DNA from: Pseudomonas oryzicola | Lineage (GTDB): Bacteria; Pseudomonadota; Gammaproteobacteria; Pseudomonadales; Pseudomonadaceae | Assembly: GCF_014269185.2 (NCBI RefSeq) | Contig: NZ_JABWRZ020000001.1 | Coordinates: 2,691,001 to 2,755,000 of the forward strand | Reading direction: 5' to 3' | DNA: 64,000 bases | Made by a program: the position numbers and the translations under genes | Notes under the pieces: model-generated | The model's database searches: none | What the model was told of the DNA's origin: nothing | The model's input: only the letters and a program-made list of their open reading frames with translations | Shown: positions 39,267 to 48,334 of the stretch, one piece after another | How the letters are laid out: the number at the start of each line of letters is the position of its first letter | Numbering within the stretch: position 1 is the stretch's first letter

Positions 39267-40625
39267 ATGAATTTCGTACGTACCCTGCTGGCCTCGTGCC
39301 TGTCGCTGGCCGCCCTGAATGCTGCCCAGGCCGCCGTTTCCACTGACCAGGCCGCGCGCCTGGGCACCAGCCTGACCGCCATCGGCGCGGAAAAGGCCGG
39401 CAATGCCGATGGCTCCATCCCGGCCTACCAGGGCGGCCTGCTGACGCCGCCAGCCAGCTACCAGAGCGGCGCCAGCATGCGCCCCGACCCGTTCGCCAGC
39501 GACAAGCCGCTGCTGGTCATCGATGGCAAGAACGCCGAGCAGTACAAGGGCCAGCTGACTGCCACCACCCTGGAACTGCTCAAGCGCTACCCCAGCTACC
39601 GCGTCGATGTATACCCGACCCACCGTAGCGTGGCGCTGCCGCAAGCGGTACTCGACAACACCCGCAAGAACGCCACTGCGGCCAACAGCCAGGAGGGCGG
39701 CACGGCGGTGGACAACGTGCTGCCGGGCATCCCGTTCCCCATTCCGCAGAGCGGCGCCGAGGCCATGTGGAACTTCCTGCTGCGCTATCAGGGCGTGAGC
39801 ATGACTGCCAAGTACGACTCGTGGAACGTCGACGCTGCCGGCAAGCCATCGCTGTCGACGACTGGCCAGGCCAATATCAGCTACCCGATCTACGAGGACA
39901 TGACCAAGCCGATCGGTGCCAAGGACACCTACTACCAGATGAAGCTGGTGTACACCGGGCCCGCACGCCGCGCCGGCGAAGCGATGATGCTGCGCGATGC
40001 CGCCAACCCGCTGGTGCAGCCACGCAGTGCCTGGCAGTACCTGCCGGGCCAGCGCCGGGTCAAGCTGGCACCGAACCTCGCCTACGACACGCCCAACCCG
40101 GGCACTTCGGGTTCGGGTACCTACGATGACGTGTTTGTCTTCAACGGTGCGCTGGACCGCTACGACTGGACCCTGGTCGGCAAGCAGGAAATGTACGTGC
40201 CGTACAACACCTACCAGCTGACCTACAACACCGACGTCAAGCAGGTGATCACCCCCAACCACCTGGCGCCGCAGTTCGTGCGTTGGGAGAAGCACCGGGT
40301 GTGGGTGGTGGAAGGCAAGCTCAAGGACGGTGCGCGCCATATCTACCACAAGCGCCGCTTCTACCTCGACGAAGACAGCTGGATCGCCCTGGCCTCGGAC
40401 CAGTACGACGCCCGTGGCCAGCTGTACCGCGGCTCGTTCGCCTTCCTCACCCAGAGCTATGACAAGCAGACCCCGGACGCCACACCGTTCATGATCTACG
40501 ACCTGATCGGCGGCACCTACAACCTCAATGGCGTGGTCGGTGCCTACGGCGGCATCCGCTACATCGACCCGCTGTCGAAAACCCAGTGGTCGCCCGAATC
40601 GCTGGCCGGCAACGGCATTCGCTGA
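39267..40625 (+). CDS. DUF1329 periplasmic protein
   Basis: 452 codons with signal peptide MNFVRTLLASCLSLAALNAA (cleaved after AQA). The mature part has RLGTSLTAIGAEKAGNADGS, PYNTYQLTYNTDVKQVITPN and HRVWVVEGKLKDGARHIYHK, and resembles the LolA/LolB-like lipoprotein-carrier fold assigned to DUF1329. It would bind a hydrophobic ligand in the periplasm and hand it between the DUF1302 barrel and the RND pump. Spacing to its neighbours is 38 and 21 bases. Confidence 0.9.
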   Translation: MNFVRTLLASCLSLAALNAAQAAVSTDQAARLGTSLTAIGAEKAGNADGSIPAYQGGLLTPPASYQSGASMRPDPFASDKPLLVIDGKNAEQYKGQLTATTLELLKRYPSYRVDVYPTHRSVALPQAVLDNTRKNATAANSQEGGTAVDNVLPGIPFPIPQSGAEAMWNFLLRYQGVSMTAKYDSWNVDAAGKPSLSTTGQANISYPIYEDMTKPIGAKDTYYQMKLVYTGPARRAGEAMMLRDAANPLVQPRSAWQYLPGQRRVKLAPNLAYDTPNPGTSGSGTYDDVFVFNGALDRYDWTLVGKQEMYVPYNTYQLTYNTDVKQVITPNHLAPQFVRWEKHRVWVVEGKLKDGARHIYHKRRFYLDEDSWIALASDQYDARGQLYRGSFAFLTQSYDKQTPDATPFMIYDLIGGTYNLNGVVGAYGGIRYIDPLSKTQWSPESLAGNGIR

Positions 40626-40646
40626 GCGTACGGAGCAGAGGTGGCA

Positions 40647-41642
40647 ATGTCTGTCTTCAAACGATGCAGCGTGGTAGTTCTGGCCTTGGCCGCGCTGCAG
40701 GGCGCGGCGCAGGCTGCGCCCTTCACCGATGTGCTGGACCTGCCCGCCATGTCCAGCGCCCTGGTCGCCAGCAGCGCCTTGCGCGATGTCACCCTGGCCG
40801 GCCAGCGCCTGGTGGCGGTGGGCCCGCGAGGGCACATCCTGTACTCCGACGACCATGGCGCGCACTGGCAGCAGGCCCAGGTACCGGTCAGCGCCGACCT
40901 GAATGCCGTGAGCTTCGCCACGCCCGAACTGGGCTGGGCGGTTGGCCACGATGGCGTGGTGCTGCACAGCCGCGATGGCGGCGTGCACTGGCAGAAGCAG
41001 CTGGATGGCCGGGCACTGGCCGAGCAACTGCCGGGCACGGGTAGCGACAATGCCTTGCTCGACGTGTGGTTCAGCGATGCCCGCCATGGCTATGCGGTCG
41101 GCGTGTTCAACCTGCTGTTGCGCACCATTGATGGCGGCGAGCACTGGCAGCCCTGGCTCGACCACAGCGATAACCCGCAAGGCCTGCACCTGACCAGCTT
41201 GGCCGCGGTAGGTGACGAGCTGTACATCACCGGCGAGCAAGGCCTGCTGCTGAAGCAAACCGGTGAGCGCTTCAGCCGTGTCCAGACACCCTACGCCGGC
41301 ACACTGTTCGGTGCTATCGGCAAGCCTGGCGTACTGCTGGTCTACGGCCTGCGTGGGCATGCCTACCGCAGCACCGATGGCGGCCGGCAGTGGCAACCGG
41401 TCAGCACGGGTGTGAACACCAGCCTCACCGCCGCCGGTGTCGGCCGTGACGGCCAGCTATGGCTGGCCAGCCAGGCTGGCGACCTGCTGCTCAGCCGGGA
41501 TGATGGCGCCAGCTTCAGCCCGGTGCCGCAAAGCGCCCGTGGCCCGGTGACCGCGCTCGCCACCGATACCGGCAACGGCCTGGTACTGGTCGGCGAGCGG
41601 GGCGTGCGCAACCAGCCCGGTAACCCCACGCTGCACCCATAA
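40647..41642 (+). CDS. YCF48-like beta-propeller protein, exported
   Basis: 331 residues from the ATG at 40647; an in-frame GTG at 40641 is as plausible. Signal peptide (SVVVLALAALQGAAQAA), then repeated blades with the YCF48/BNR-type motif: SDDHGAHWQQAQ, SRDGGVHWQKQL, TIDGGEHWQPW, STDGGRQWQPV, SRDDGASFSPV. Five such Ser/Asp-Gly-Gly-x-x-Trp turns can be counted. The protein is probably periplasmic. It is always found between DUF1329 and an RND pump in this gene set and may act as an assembly factor. Confidence 0.85.
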   Translation: MSVFKRCSVVVLALAALQGAAQAAPFTDVLDLPAMSSALVASSALRDVTLAGQRLVAVGPRGHILYSDDHGAHWQQAQVPVSADLNAVSFATPELGWAVGHDGVVLHSRDGGVHWQKQLDGRALAEQLPGTGSDNALLDVWFSDARHGYAVGVFNLLLRTIDGGEHWQPWLDHSDNPQGLHLTSLAAVGDELYITGEQGLLLKQTGERFSRVQTPYAGTLFGAIGKPGVLLVYGLRGHAYRSTDGGRQWQPVSTGVNTSLTAAGVGRDGQLWLASQAGDLLLSRDDGASFSPVPQSARGPVTALATDTGNGLVLVGERGVRNQPGNPTLHP

Positions 41643-41657
41643 CAAGAGAAGACCCTG

Positions 41658-44123
41658 ATGGCCGCTACCCGCCAAGACACCCTGCCGGTAATCCGCAACC
41701 TCGACGATTTCGACCCACGCTCGGGCAATGGCCTGGAGCGCCTGGTGTTCAACCATCGCCTGCCGTTCCTGCTGTGCATGCTATTGGCGACCCTGGTGCT
41801 GGGCTACATGGCGCTGACCCGCCTGGAGCTGCGCCCCAGTTTCGACAAGATGCTGCCGCAGAGCCACCCCTACATCCAGAACTACCTGGAAAACCGCGCA
41901 TCACTGCGTGGCCTGGGCAACGCGGTGCGGGTGGTGGTGGAGAACACCCAGGGCGACATCTTCGACCCGGGCTACCTGCAGACCCTGCGGCACATCAACG
42001 ACGAGCTGTTCCTCAGCCAGGGCGTGGACCGGGCCTGGGTTAAGTCGCTGTGGAGCCCGGCGGTGCGCTGGACCGAGGTGACCGAGGAGGGCTTCCAGGG
42101 TGGCCCGGTAATGCCCGACGGCTACCAGGGCGCTGCGGGTGACATCGAGCAGCTGCGGCAGAACATCGAGCGCGCCAACATTGTCGGCAGCCTGGTGGCG
42201 CGCGACTTCAAGTCGAGCATGCTGGTCGTGCCGCTGCTCGACCAGGATTCGGCTACCGGCAAAGGCCTCGACTACCACGCCTTCTCGCAGAAGCTCGAAC
42301 AACTGCGCAGCCAGTACCAGGCCAGCGGCCAGTACCGCATCCATGTGATCGGCTTCGCCAAGCTGATGGGGGACCTGATCGACGGGCTGATCCAGGTGAT
42401 GGCGTTCTTCGCCCTGGCAGTGCTGACCAGCCTGCTGGTCATCTATTGCTACACCCGTTGCGTGCGCAGCACCCTGCTGGTGGTGCTGTGTTCGCTGACT
42501 GCGGTGGTGTGGCAACTGGGCATCGTCGCCTGGCTGGGCTACGCCATCGACCCGTATTCGATCCTGGTGCCGTTCCTGATCTTCGCCATCGGAGTATCCC
42601 ACGCGGCGCAGAAGATGAACGGCATCCTTCAGGACATCGGCCGTGGCACCCACCGCCAGGTGGCCGCGCGCTATACCTTCCGCCGCCTGTTCGTGGCCGG
42701 GGTGACTGCGTTGCTGGCCGATGCGGTGGGCTTTGCCGTGCTGATGCTGATCGACATCCCGGTTATCCAGGACCTGGCCATCACCGCCAGCATCGGCGTG
42801 GCGGTGCTGATCTTCACTTCGCTGCTGCTGATGCCGGTGGCGCTGTCCTATGTAGGTGTTGGTCGCAAGGCTGCCGAGCGGGCCCTGTACATCGACGCCC
42901 GCGCAGCGCAGCACCGCGGTTTCGGCCGGCTGTGGGACCTGCTCGACCGCTCTACCGAACGCAAATGGGCCAGCGCCGCACTGCTGGTGGCCCTGGCTCT
43001 GTGCGGCCTTGGCATCTGGGGCAGCCTGCAGTTGAAAATCGGCGACCTCGACAGCGGTGCCCCCGAACTGCGCGCCGACTCTCGCTACAACCTCGACAAC
43101 GCCTACATCACCCGGCACTACGCGTTGTCCAGCGATACCTTCGCGGTCATGGTCAAGACCGCACCGGAAGGCTGCCTGCAATACCAGACGCTGGTCCTGG
43201 CCGACCGCCTGGCCTGGGAACTGCAACAATTGCCGGGTGTGCAGGCCACCGTGTCGCTGGCCAATGCCGTGCGCCAGATCACCGCCGGCACCTACGAAGG
43301 CAACCCGCGCCTGAACAGCCTGCAGCGCAACCAGGACGTGCTCAACTACGCCGCCCAGCAGGCCTCGGTCAACGCCCCCGAGCTGTTCAACAACGACTGC
43401 TCGCTGATGCCGGTAATCGCCTACCTGAAGGACCATCGCGCCGACACCCTGGCCCAGGTGGCCGCCGTGGCAGAACGTTTTGCCCGGGCCAACAGCAACG
43501 CCGAACAGCAGTTCCTGCTGGCTGCCGGCAGCGCCGGCATCGAGGCCGCCACCAACGTGGTGGTGCGCGAGGCCAACCATCGCATGCTGTTACTGGTATA
43601 CCTGGCGGTCACGCTGTTCTGCCTGTTCACCTTCCGCAGCTGGCGCGCCACGTTGGTCGCGATCCTGCCGCTGATGCTCACCTCGGTGCTGTGCGAAGCG
43701 CTGATGGTGGCCATGGGCATCGGCGTCAAGGTTGCCACGTTGCCGGTGATCGCCCTTGGCGTGGGTATCGGCGTGGACTACGCGCTGTACCTGCTCAGCG
43801 TGCAACTGCACTACCAGCGCACCGGGCTGAGCCTGGCCCAGGCCTACCAGAAAGCCGTGGCCTTCACTGGCCGGGTGGTGGGGCTGGTCGGCATCACCCT
43901 GGCCGCCGGGGTGGTTGGCTGGGCCTGGTCGCCAATCAAGTTCCAGGCCGACATGGGCCTGCTGCTGACCTTCATGTTCCTGTGGAACATGCTTGGCGCG
44001 CTGGTGCTGATCCCCGCGCTATCGCATTTCCTCTTGCGTGGTCAGGCCGCTGCGGTGCCTGCCGAGGCCCAGGCCACGCCGCTTCCACAAACCCAAGAAA
44101 CCGAGTGCTCGCCTCATGTCTGA
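41658..44123 (+). CDS. RND-superfamily exporter (MMPL/HpnN-like)
   Basis: 821 codons. One N-terminal span (LPFLLCMLLATLVLGYMALT), a large periplasmic loop, five spans (about residues 235-395), another loop and a last set of five (about 640-800), the 12-span RND plan. Sequence such as VIALGVGIGVDYALYLLSVQ and FLIFAIGVSHAAQKMNGILQ marks the proton-relay helices. This MMPL-type subfamily moves lipids or hydrophobic compounds, in or out, without a classical TolC partner. It overlaps the acyl-CoA dehydrogenase gene by 8 bases. Confidence 0.9.
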   Translation: MAATRQDTLPVIRNLDDFDPRSGNGLERLVFNHRLPFLLCMLLATLVLGYMALTRLELRPSFDKMLPQSHPYIQNYLENRASLRGLGNAVRVVVENTQGDIFDPGYLQTLRHINDELFLSQGVDRAWVKSLWSPAVRWTEVTEEGFQGGPVMPDGYQGAAGDIEQLRQNIERANIVGSLVARDFKSSMLVVPLLDQDSATGKGLDYHAFSQKLEQLRSQYQASGQYRIHVIGFAKLMGDLIDGLIQVMAFFALAVLTSLLVIYCYTRCVRSTLLVVLCSLTAVVWQLGIVAWLGYAIDPYSILVPFLIFAIGVSHAAQKMNGILQDIGRGTHRQVAARYTFRRLFVAGVTALLADAVGFAVLMLIDIPVIQDLAITASIGVAVLIFTSLLLMPVALSYVGVGRKAAERALYIDARAAQHRGFGRLWDLLDRSTERKWASAALLVALALCGLGIWGSLQLKIGDLDSGAPELRADSRYNLDNAYITRHYALSSDTFAVMVKTAPEGCLQYQTLVLADRLAWELQQLPGVQATVSLANAVRQITAGTYEGNPRLNSLQRNQDVLNYAAQQASVNAPELFNNDCSLMPVIAYLKDHRADTLAQVAAVAERFARANSNAEQQFLLAAGSAGIEAATNVVVREANHRMLLLVYLAVTLFCLFTFRSWRATLVAILPLMLTSVLCEALMVAMGIGVKVATLPVIALGVGIGVDYALYLLSVQLHYQRTGLSLAQAYQKAVAFTGRVVGLVGITLAAGVVGWAWSPIKFQADMGLLLTFMFLWNMLGALVLIPALSHFLLRGQAAAVPAEAQATPLPQTQETECSPHV

Positions 44124-45894
44124 TTACCTTCCGCCGCTGCGCGACATGGATTTTCTGCTCAACGAAGTGTTCGATATCCCGACCTGGTGGGCGCAAACCC
44201 CCGCCCTGGCCGAGCAGGTCGATGGCAACACGGCCCGGGCCGTGCTCGAACAGGCCGGCCGGCTGATTGCCGAGGTGGTGGCGCCGCTCAACCGCAGTGG
44301 CGACGAGCAAGGCTGCCGCTGGGACGCCGGGCAGGTGCATACCCCTGCGGGTTTCGCCGACGCCTACCGGGCATTTGCCGCCGATGGCTGGGTGGGCGTG
44401 GCCGGTGCCCCGGAATATGGTGGCATGGGCATGCCGAAAGTGATCGGTGCCCAGCTCGAAGAAATGCTCAATGCCGCCAACCTGTCGTTTGGTTTGTATC
44501 CGATGCTGACCGCCGGGGCCTGCCTGGCGCTGCTCAACCATGCCAGCGAGCCGTTGAAGGCGCTGTACCTGCCGCCCATGTACCAAGGGCGCTGGACCGG
44601 TTCGATGTGCCTGACCGAGCCGCACGCTGGCACCGACCTGGGCCTGATTCGCACCCGCGCCGAGCCGGTTGCCGATGGCCGCTACCGCATCAGCGGGACC
44701 AAGATCTTCATCACTGGCGGTGAGCAGGACCTGACCGAGAACATCATCCACCTAGTGCTGGCGCGGCTGCCGGATGCGCCAGCAGGACCCAAGGGCATCT
44801 CGCTGTTCCTGGTGCCCAAGGTGCTGGTTGACGCCGATGGCGTGCTGGGCGAGGCCAATGCGGTGAGTTGCGGGTCGATCGAGCACAAGATGGGCATCAA
44901 GGCCTCGGCCACCTGCGTGATGAACTTCGACGGTGCAATCGGCTACCTGGTCGGTGAGCCGAACAAGGGCCTCAACGCGATGTTCACCATGATGAACTAC
45001 GAGCGCCTTGGCGTAGGTATCCAGGGCCTGGCCCTGGGTGAACGCTCCTACCAGGGCGCCATTGCCTATGCCCGTGATCGCCAGCAGGGCCGTGCGCCGA
45101 CGGGGGCCGAAGCGCCGGGGCAAGCCGCTGACCCGATCGTCGTCCACCCGGATGTGCGGCGCATGCTGCTGACCATGAAAGCGCTGAACGAAGGCGGGCG
45201 GGCCTTCTCTACCTATGTGGCACTGCAGCTGGACCTGGCCAAATACAGCGAGGCCCCGGTCGCACGCGCCCAGGCCGAGGCCAAGGTGGCATTGCTCACG
45301 CCAGTGGCCAAGGCCTTCCTCACCGACATGGGGCTGGAAACCACCGTGCACGGCCAGCAGGTGCTGGGCGGTCATGGCTATATCCGCGAATGGGGCCAGG
45401 AGCAGTTGATCCGCGACTGCCGCATTACCCAGATCTACGAAGGCACCAATGGCATCCAGGCCCTCGACCTGGTGGGGCGTAAACTGTTTGCCGATGGCGG
45501 CCAGGCCTATCGCAGCGTGTCCGACGAAATTACTGCCTTTGTCGAGACGCTGCCCGCGGCGTGCGCCGAGTTCGGCGCGCCGCTGCTGGCTGCCGTGCGC
45601 AACCTAGACGAGCTGACCGCCTGGTTGCTCGATCGGGCCCAGGGCAACCCGCGTGAGCTGGGCGCGGCGGCTGTGGAGTACCTGCAGGTGTTTGGCTACA
45701 CCTTCTACGCCTACCTGTGGGCACGCATGGCCGTGGTTTGCCAGTGTCATGCGGCTCCCGAGCCGTTCCACCTGAGCAAGCTGGGCACCGCGCGTTTCTA
45801 CTTTGCCCGCCTGCTGCCACGCATTCATTCGCTGAGCGCCAGTGTGAGGGCCGGTAGCGACAGCCTGTACCTGCTCGAGGCCGGGCAACTGTGA
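44116..45894 (+). CDS. acyl-CoA dehydrogenase, long form
   Basis: 592 residues from the ATG at 44116 (MSDYLPPLRDMDFLLNEVFD). The family blocks are FAADGWVGVAGAPEYGGMGM, GSMCLTEPHAGTDLGLIRTR and KIFITGGEQDLTENIIHLVL, and the catalytic Glu is expected in QIYEGTNGIQALDLVGRK. An extra C-terminal helical domain of about 120 residues is typical of this 590-600-residue group. FAD-dependent, cytosolic, first step of a beta-oxidation-like cycle. It shares four bases with the ligase gene. Confidence 0.92.
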   Translation: MSDYLPPLRDMDFLLNEVFDIPTWWAQTPALAEQVDGNTARAVLEQAGRLIAEVVAPLNRSGDEQGCRWDAGQVHTPAGFADAYRAFAADGWVGVAGAPEYGGMGMPKVIGAQLEEMLNAANLSFGLYPMLTAGACLALLNHASEPLKALYLPPMYQGRWTGSMCLTEPHAGTDLGLIRTRAEPVADGRYRISGTKIFITGGEQDLTENIIHLVLARLPDAPAGPKGISLFLVPKVLVDADGVLGEANAVSCGSIEHKMGIKASATCVMNFDGAIGYLVGEPNKGLNAMFTMMNYERLGVGIQGLALGERSYQGAIAYARDRQQGRAPTGAEAPGQAADPIVVHPDVRRMLLTMKALNEGGRAFSTYVALQLDLAKYSEAPVARAQAEAKVALLTPVAKAFLTDMGLETTVHGQQVLGGHGYIREWGQEQLIRDCRITQIYEGTNGIQALDLVGRKLFADGGQAYRSVSDEITAFVETLPAACAEFGAPLLAAVRNLDELTAWLLDRAQGNPRELGAAAVEYLQVFGYTFYAYLWARMAVVCQCHAAPEPFHLSKLGTARFYFARLLPRIHSLSASVRAGSDSLYLLEAGQL

Positions 45895-47546
45895 AGGCCG
45901 CCGACATGATCACCACTCGCATCATGCCTGCGGCAGAGCAGGCCTACGCCTATCCGCTGCTGATCAAGCGCCTGCTGCTGTCGGGCGTGCGCTACCAGCC
46001 CAACCAGGAAATCGTCTACGCCGACAAGCTGCGCTTCAGCTACACCACGCTGCTCGAACGCATCCAGCGGCTGGCCAATGTACTGACCGCCGCCGGGGTC
46101 AAGCCAGGCGACACCGTGGCCTTGCTCGACTGGGACAGCCACCGTGCGCTGGAGTGCTTTTTTGCCGTACCGATGCTGGGCGCGGTATTGCACACGGTGA
46201 ACGTACGGCTTTCCACCGAGCAAGTGCGCTACACCATGAACCATGCCGAAGACCGCCTGGTACTGGTGCACGACGACTTCCTGCCATTGATGGCGCAGTT
46301 GAGAGAGGACCTGCCGACGGTCGAGGGCTTCATCCGCCTCAGCGACGGTGACCGCGAAGCGCAGGGCGTACCGCTGCTGGGTGAGTACGAAGGGTTGTTG
46401 GCAGCTGCCGAGCCGCAGTTCGAGTTTGCCGATTTCGACGAGCATTCGCTGGCCACGCTGTTCTATACCAGCGGGACCACCGGCAACCCCAAGGGGGTGT
46501 ATTTCAGCCACCGGCAACTGGTGCTGCATACCCTGGTCGAGCAGGGCACCCTGGCGGCCTGCGGCGAGCTGCCGCTGCTGCGCAGTGGCGACGTGTACAT
46601 GCCCATCACGCCGATGTTCCACGTGCATGCCTGGGGCATACCCTATGTGGCCACGGCGCTGGGTATCAAGCAGGTCTACCCTGGGCGTTACGAGCCCAAC
46701 CGGCTGGTGCGCCTGTACCGCGACGAGGGCGTGACGTTTTCTCATTGCGTGCCCACGGTGCTGCAGATGATGCTCGACAGCGACGAAGGGCGACGTTCCG
46801 ACCTGAGCGGCTGGAAGATGCTGCTGGGTGGCAGCGCACTGACCTTGGGCCTGGCGCAGCGCGCCAGCGCACGCGGCATCAGCGTGCACTGTGGCTACGG
46901 CATGTCGGAAAGCTGCCCGCTGCTCAGCATCACCCACCTCAGTGCCGAGCTGCTGGCACTGCCCATGGCACAACAGCTGCCGCTGCGTATCGACGCCGGC
47001 GTGCCGATTGCCCTGGTCGACCTGCGCATCGTCGACAGCGAGGGCAGGGAGGTGCCACACGACGGCGAAAGCCTGGGGGAAATCGTGGTGCGCGCGCCAT
47101 GGCTGACCCAGGGCTACCTCCACGAACCGGAGCAGGGCGCCGCCTTGTGGCTGGGCGGCTGGATGCACACCGGTGACCTGGCCTGCATCGACGCAGCTGG
47201 GGTGGTGCGCATTCGCGACCGGATCAAGGATGTGATCAAGACCGGCGGTGAATGGGTCAGTTCGGTGGCCCTGGAGAACCTCATCAGCCAGCATCCGTGT
47301 GTCGCTTCGGTGGCAGTGATCGGCATCCCGGACCCGCACTGGGGTGAGCAACCGCTGGCGTTGGTGGTGTGTCGTGACGGCATGCAGTTTGACCAGCCGA
47401 CACTGGCCGGGCACCTGCAGCCATTTGTCGACCAGGGGCAGCTCAACAAATGGGCAATACCGCGGCAGTTGCGCTGTGTGCCGGAGCTTCCCAAGACCAG
47501 CGTCGGCAAGATCGACAAGAAGCGCATCCGCCAGGGCCTCAGCTGA
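45891..47546 (+). CDS. medium-chain acyl-CoA ligase (AlkK/FadD type)
   Basis: 551 codons if the coupled GTG at 45891 is used; ATG at 45906 is an alternative. ANL motifs: LFYTSGTTGNPKGVYFSHRQ (P-loop), MHTGDLACIDAAGVVRIRDR (GDL and adenylation motif) and the terminal Lys in PKTSVGKIDKKRIRQGL. The LGAVLHTVNVRLSTEQVRYT stretch marks AlkK-type ligases. It would activate the imported carboxylic acid for the acyl-CoA dehydrogenase. Last gene of operon 2. Confidence 0.92.
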   Translation: MKAADMITTRIMPAAEQAYAYPLLIKRLLLSGVRYQPNQEIVYADKLRFSYTTLLERIQRLANVLTAAGVKPGDTVALLDWDSHRALECFFAVPMLGAVLHTVNVRLSTEQVRYTMNHAEDRLVLVHDDFLPLMAQLREDLPTVEGFIRLSDGDREAQGVPLLGEYEGLLAAAEPQFEFADFDEHSLATLFYTSGTTGNPKGVYFSHRQLVLHTLVEQGTLAACGELPLLRSGDVYMPITPMFHVHAWGIPYVATALGIKQVYPGRYEPNRLVRLYRDEGVTFSHCVPTVLQMMLDSDEGRRSDLSGWKMLLGGSALTLGLAQRASARGISVHCGYGMSESCPLLSITHLSAELLALPMAQQLPLRIDAGVPIALVDLRIVDSEGREVPHDGESLGEIVVRAPWLTQGYLHEPEQGAALWLGGWMHTGDLACIDAAGVVRIRDRIKDVIKTGGEWVSSVALENLISQHPCVASVAVIGIPDPHWGEQPLALVVCRDGMQFDQPTLAGHLQPFVDQGQLNKWAIPRQLRCVPELPKTSVGKIDKKRIRQGLS

Positions 47547-47699
47547 ACTGAGGCGCATTCCAGCCAAGCTGATCCCCAAGGTCGATCTCGTCCAGGCGCG
47601 ACGCATTGCCGATTGCGCGATTGCCTGAGCAAGAAAGCGGATGCAGGCATGGCGGTGGGTGCGTACAGTGAGCTCATCGCAACCTGGCAGGAGCCCGAA

Positions 47700-48200
47700 A
47701 TGTCCAGCGCATTCACCTTCATGCAGTCCCCCGTCGGCACCTTGACCCTGGTGGCCCGTGGCGAGTGCCTGGCAGCCGTATTGTGGGAAACGGAGCGGGA
47801 AAACCGCGTGCGCCTTGGCGCCCTGCACCGCGACGACCAGTGCCCGGTATTGCTGGAAACCGCCCGCCAGCTCGGCGAGTACTTTGCCGGCAAGCGTCAG
47901 CGTTTCGACCTGGCGCTGGATTTTGCCGGCACCGAGTTCCAGCGCCAGGTATGGGCCGCGCTGCTGGCGATACCCTTTGGTGAAACGCGCAGCTACAGCG
48001 ACATTGCCCGGCACATCGGCAACCCTGCCGCGGTGCGTGCGGTAGGTGCTGCCAATGGCCGCAATCCGATCTCGATCATCGCCCCGTGCCACCGTGTGAT
48101 CGGCGCCTCGGGCAGCCTGACCGGCTTTGCCGGCGGCCTGGCGGCCAAGCAGTACCTGTTGGCGCTGGAGGGGCGGCAAAGCCTGGCACTGGACCTGTAG
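47700..48200 (+). CDS. ogt: methylated-DNA-protein-cysteine methyltransferase
   Basis: 166 residues from the ATG at 47700, 6 bases after AGGAG. The acceptor is Cys130 in PCHRVIGASGSLTGFAGG, and the helix-turn-helix is YSDIARHIGNPAAVRAVGAA with the Arg finger. It repairs O6-alkylguanine in a single-turnover reaction. An N-terminal domain of the Ada/Ogt type (FTFMQSPVGTLTLVARGECL) is present. The roughly 150 bases between the ligase gene and this one hold no supported gene. Confidence 0.93.
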   Translation: MSSAFTFMQSPVGTLTLVARGECLAAVLWETERENRVRLGALHRDDQCPVLLETARQLGEYFAGKRQRFDLALDFAGTEFQRQVWAALLAIPFGETRSYSDIARHIGNPAAVRAVGAANGRNPISIIAPCHRVIGASGSLTGFAGGLAAKQYLLALEGRQSLALDL

Positions 48201-48204
48201 CGCC

Positions 48205-48318
48205 TCAAAACCAGCTGGCGATCAGGCAGAGCAACACCGTCAGCAGCGAACCGGCCACCATGGTGTACTGCCGCTGGGCGCGGCGTGCGTGGGGCCCGAC
48301 GGCGCGCAGGTATTCGCA
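48205..48318 (-). pseudogene. C-terminal remnant of a membrane protein gene
   Basis: The minus strand reads CEYLRAVGPHARRAQRQYT then MVAGSLLTVLLCLIASWF and a stop at 48205: a basic loop followed by a final transmembrane helix. Upstream there is no start in this frame, and the reading dissolves about 20 bases before the nitrilase-family stop. It looks like the 3' end of a lost gene whose front was replaced or deleted. A stand-alone 18-aa peptide from the internal ATG is possible but unlikely. Confidence 0.4.
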
Positions 48319-48334
48319 GCCAGAAACACATGGA

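Noticed and set aside
39246..41396. Open minus-strand frame of 716 codons
   Set aside because: Antisense to DUF1329 and the YCF48-like gene; low-quality His/Gln/Val-rich text.
45825..48179. Open minus-strand frame of 784 codons
   Set aside because: Antisense to the AlkK-type ligase and ogt, both with complete catalytic motifs.
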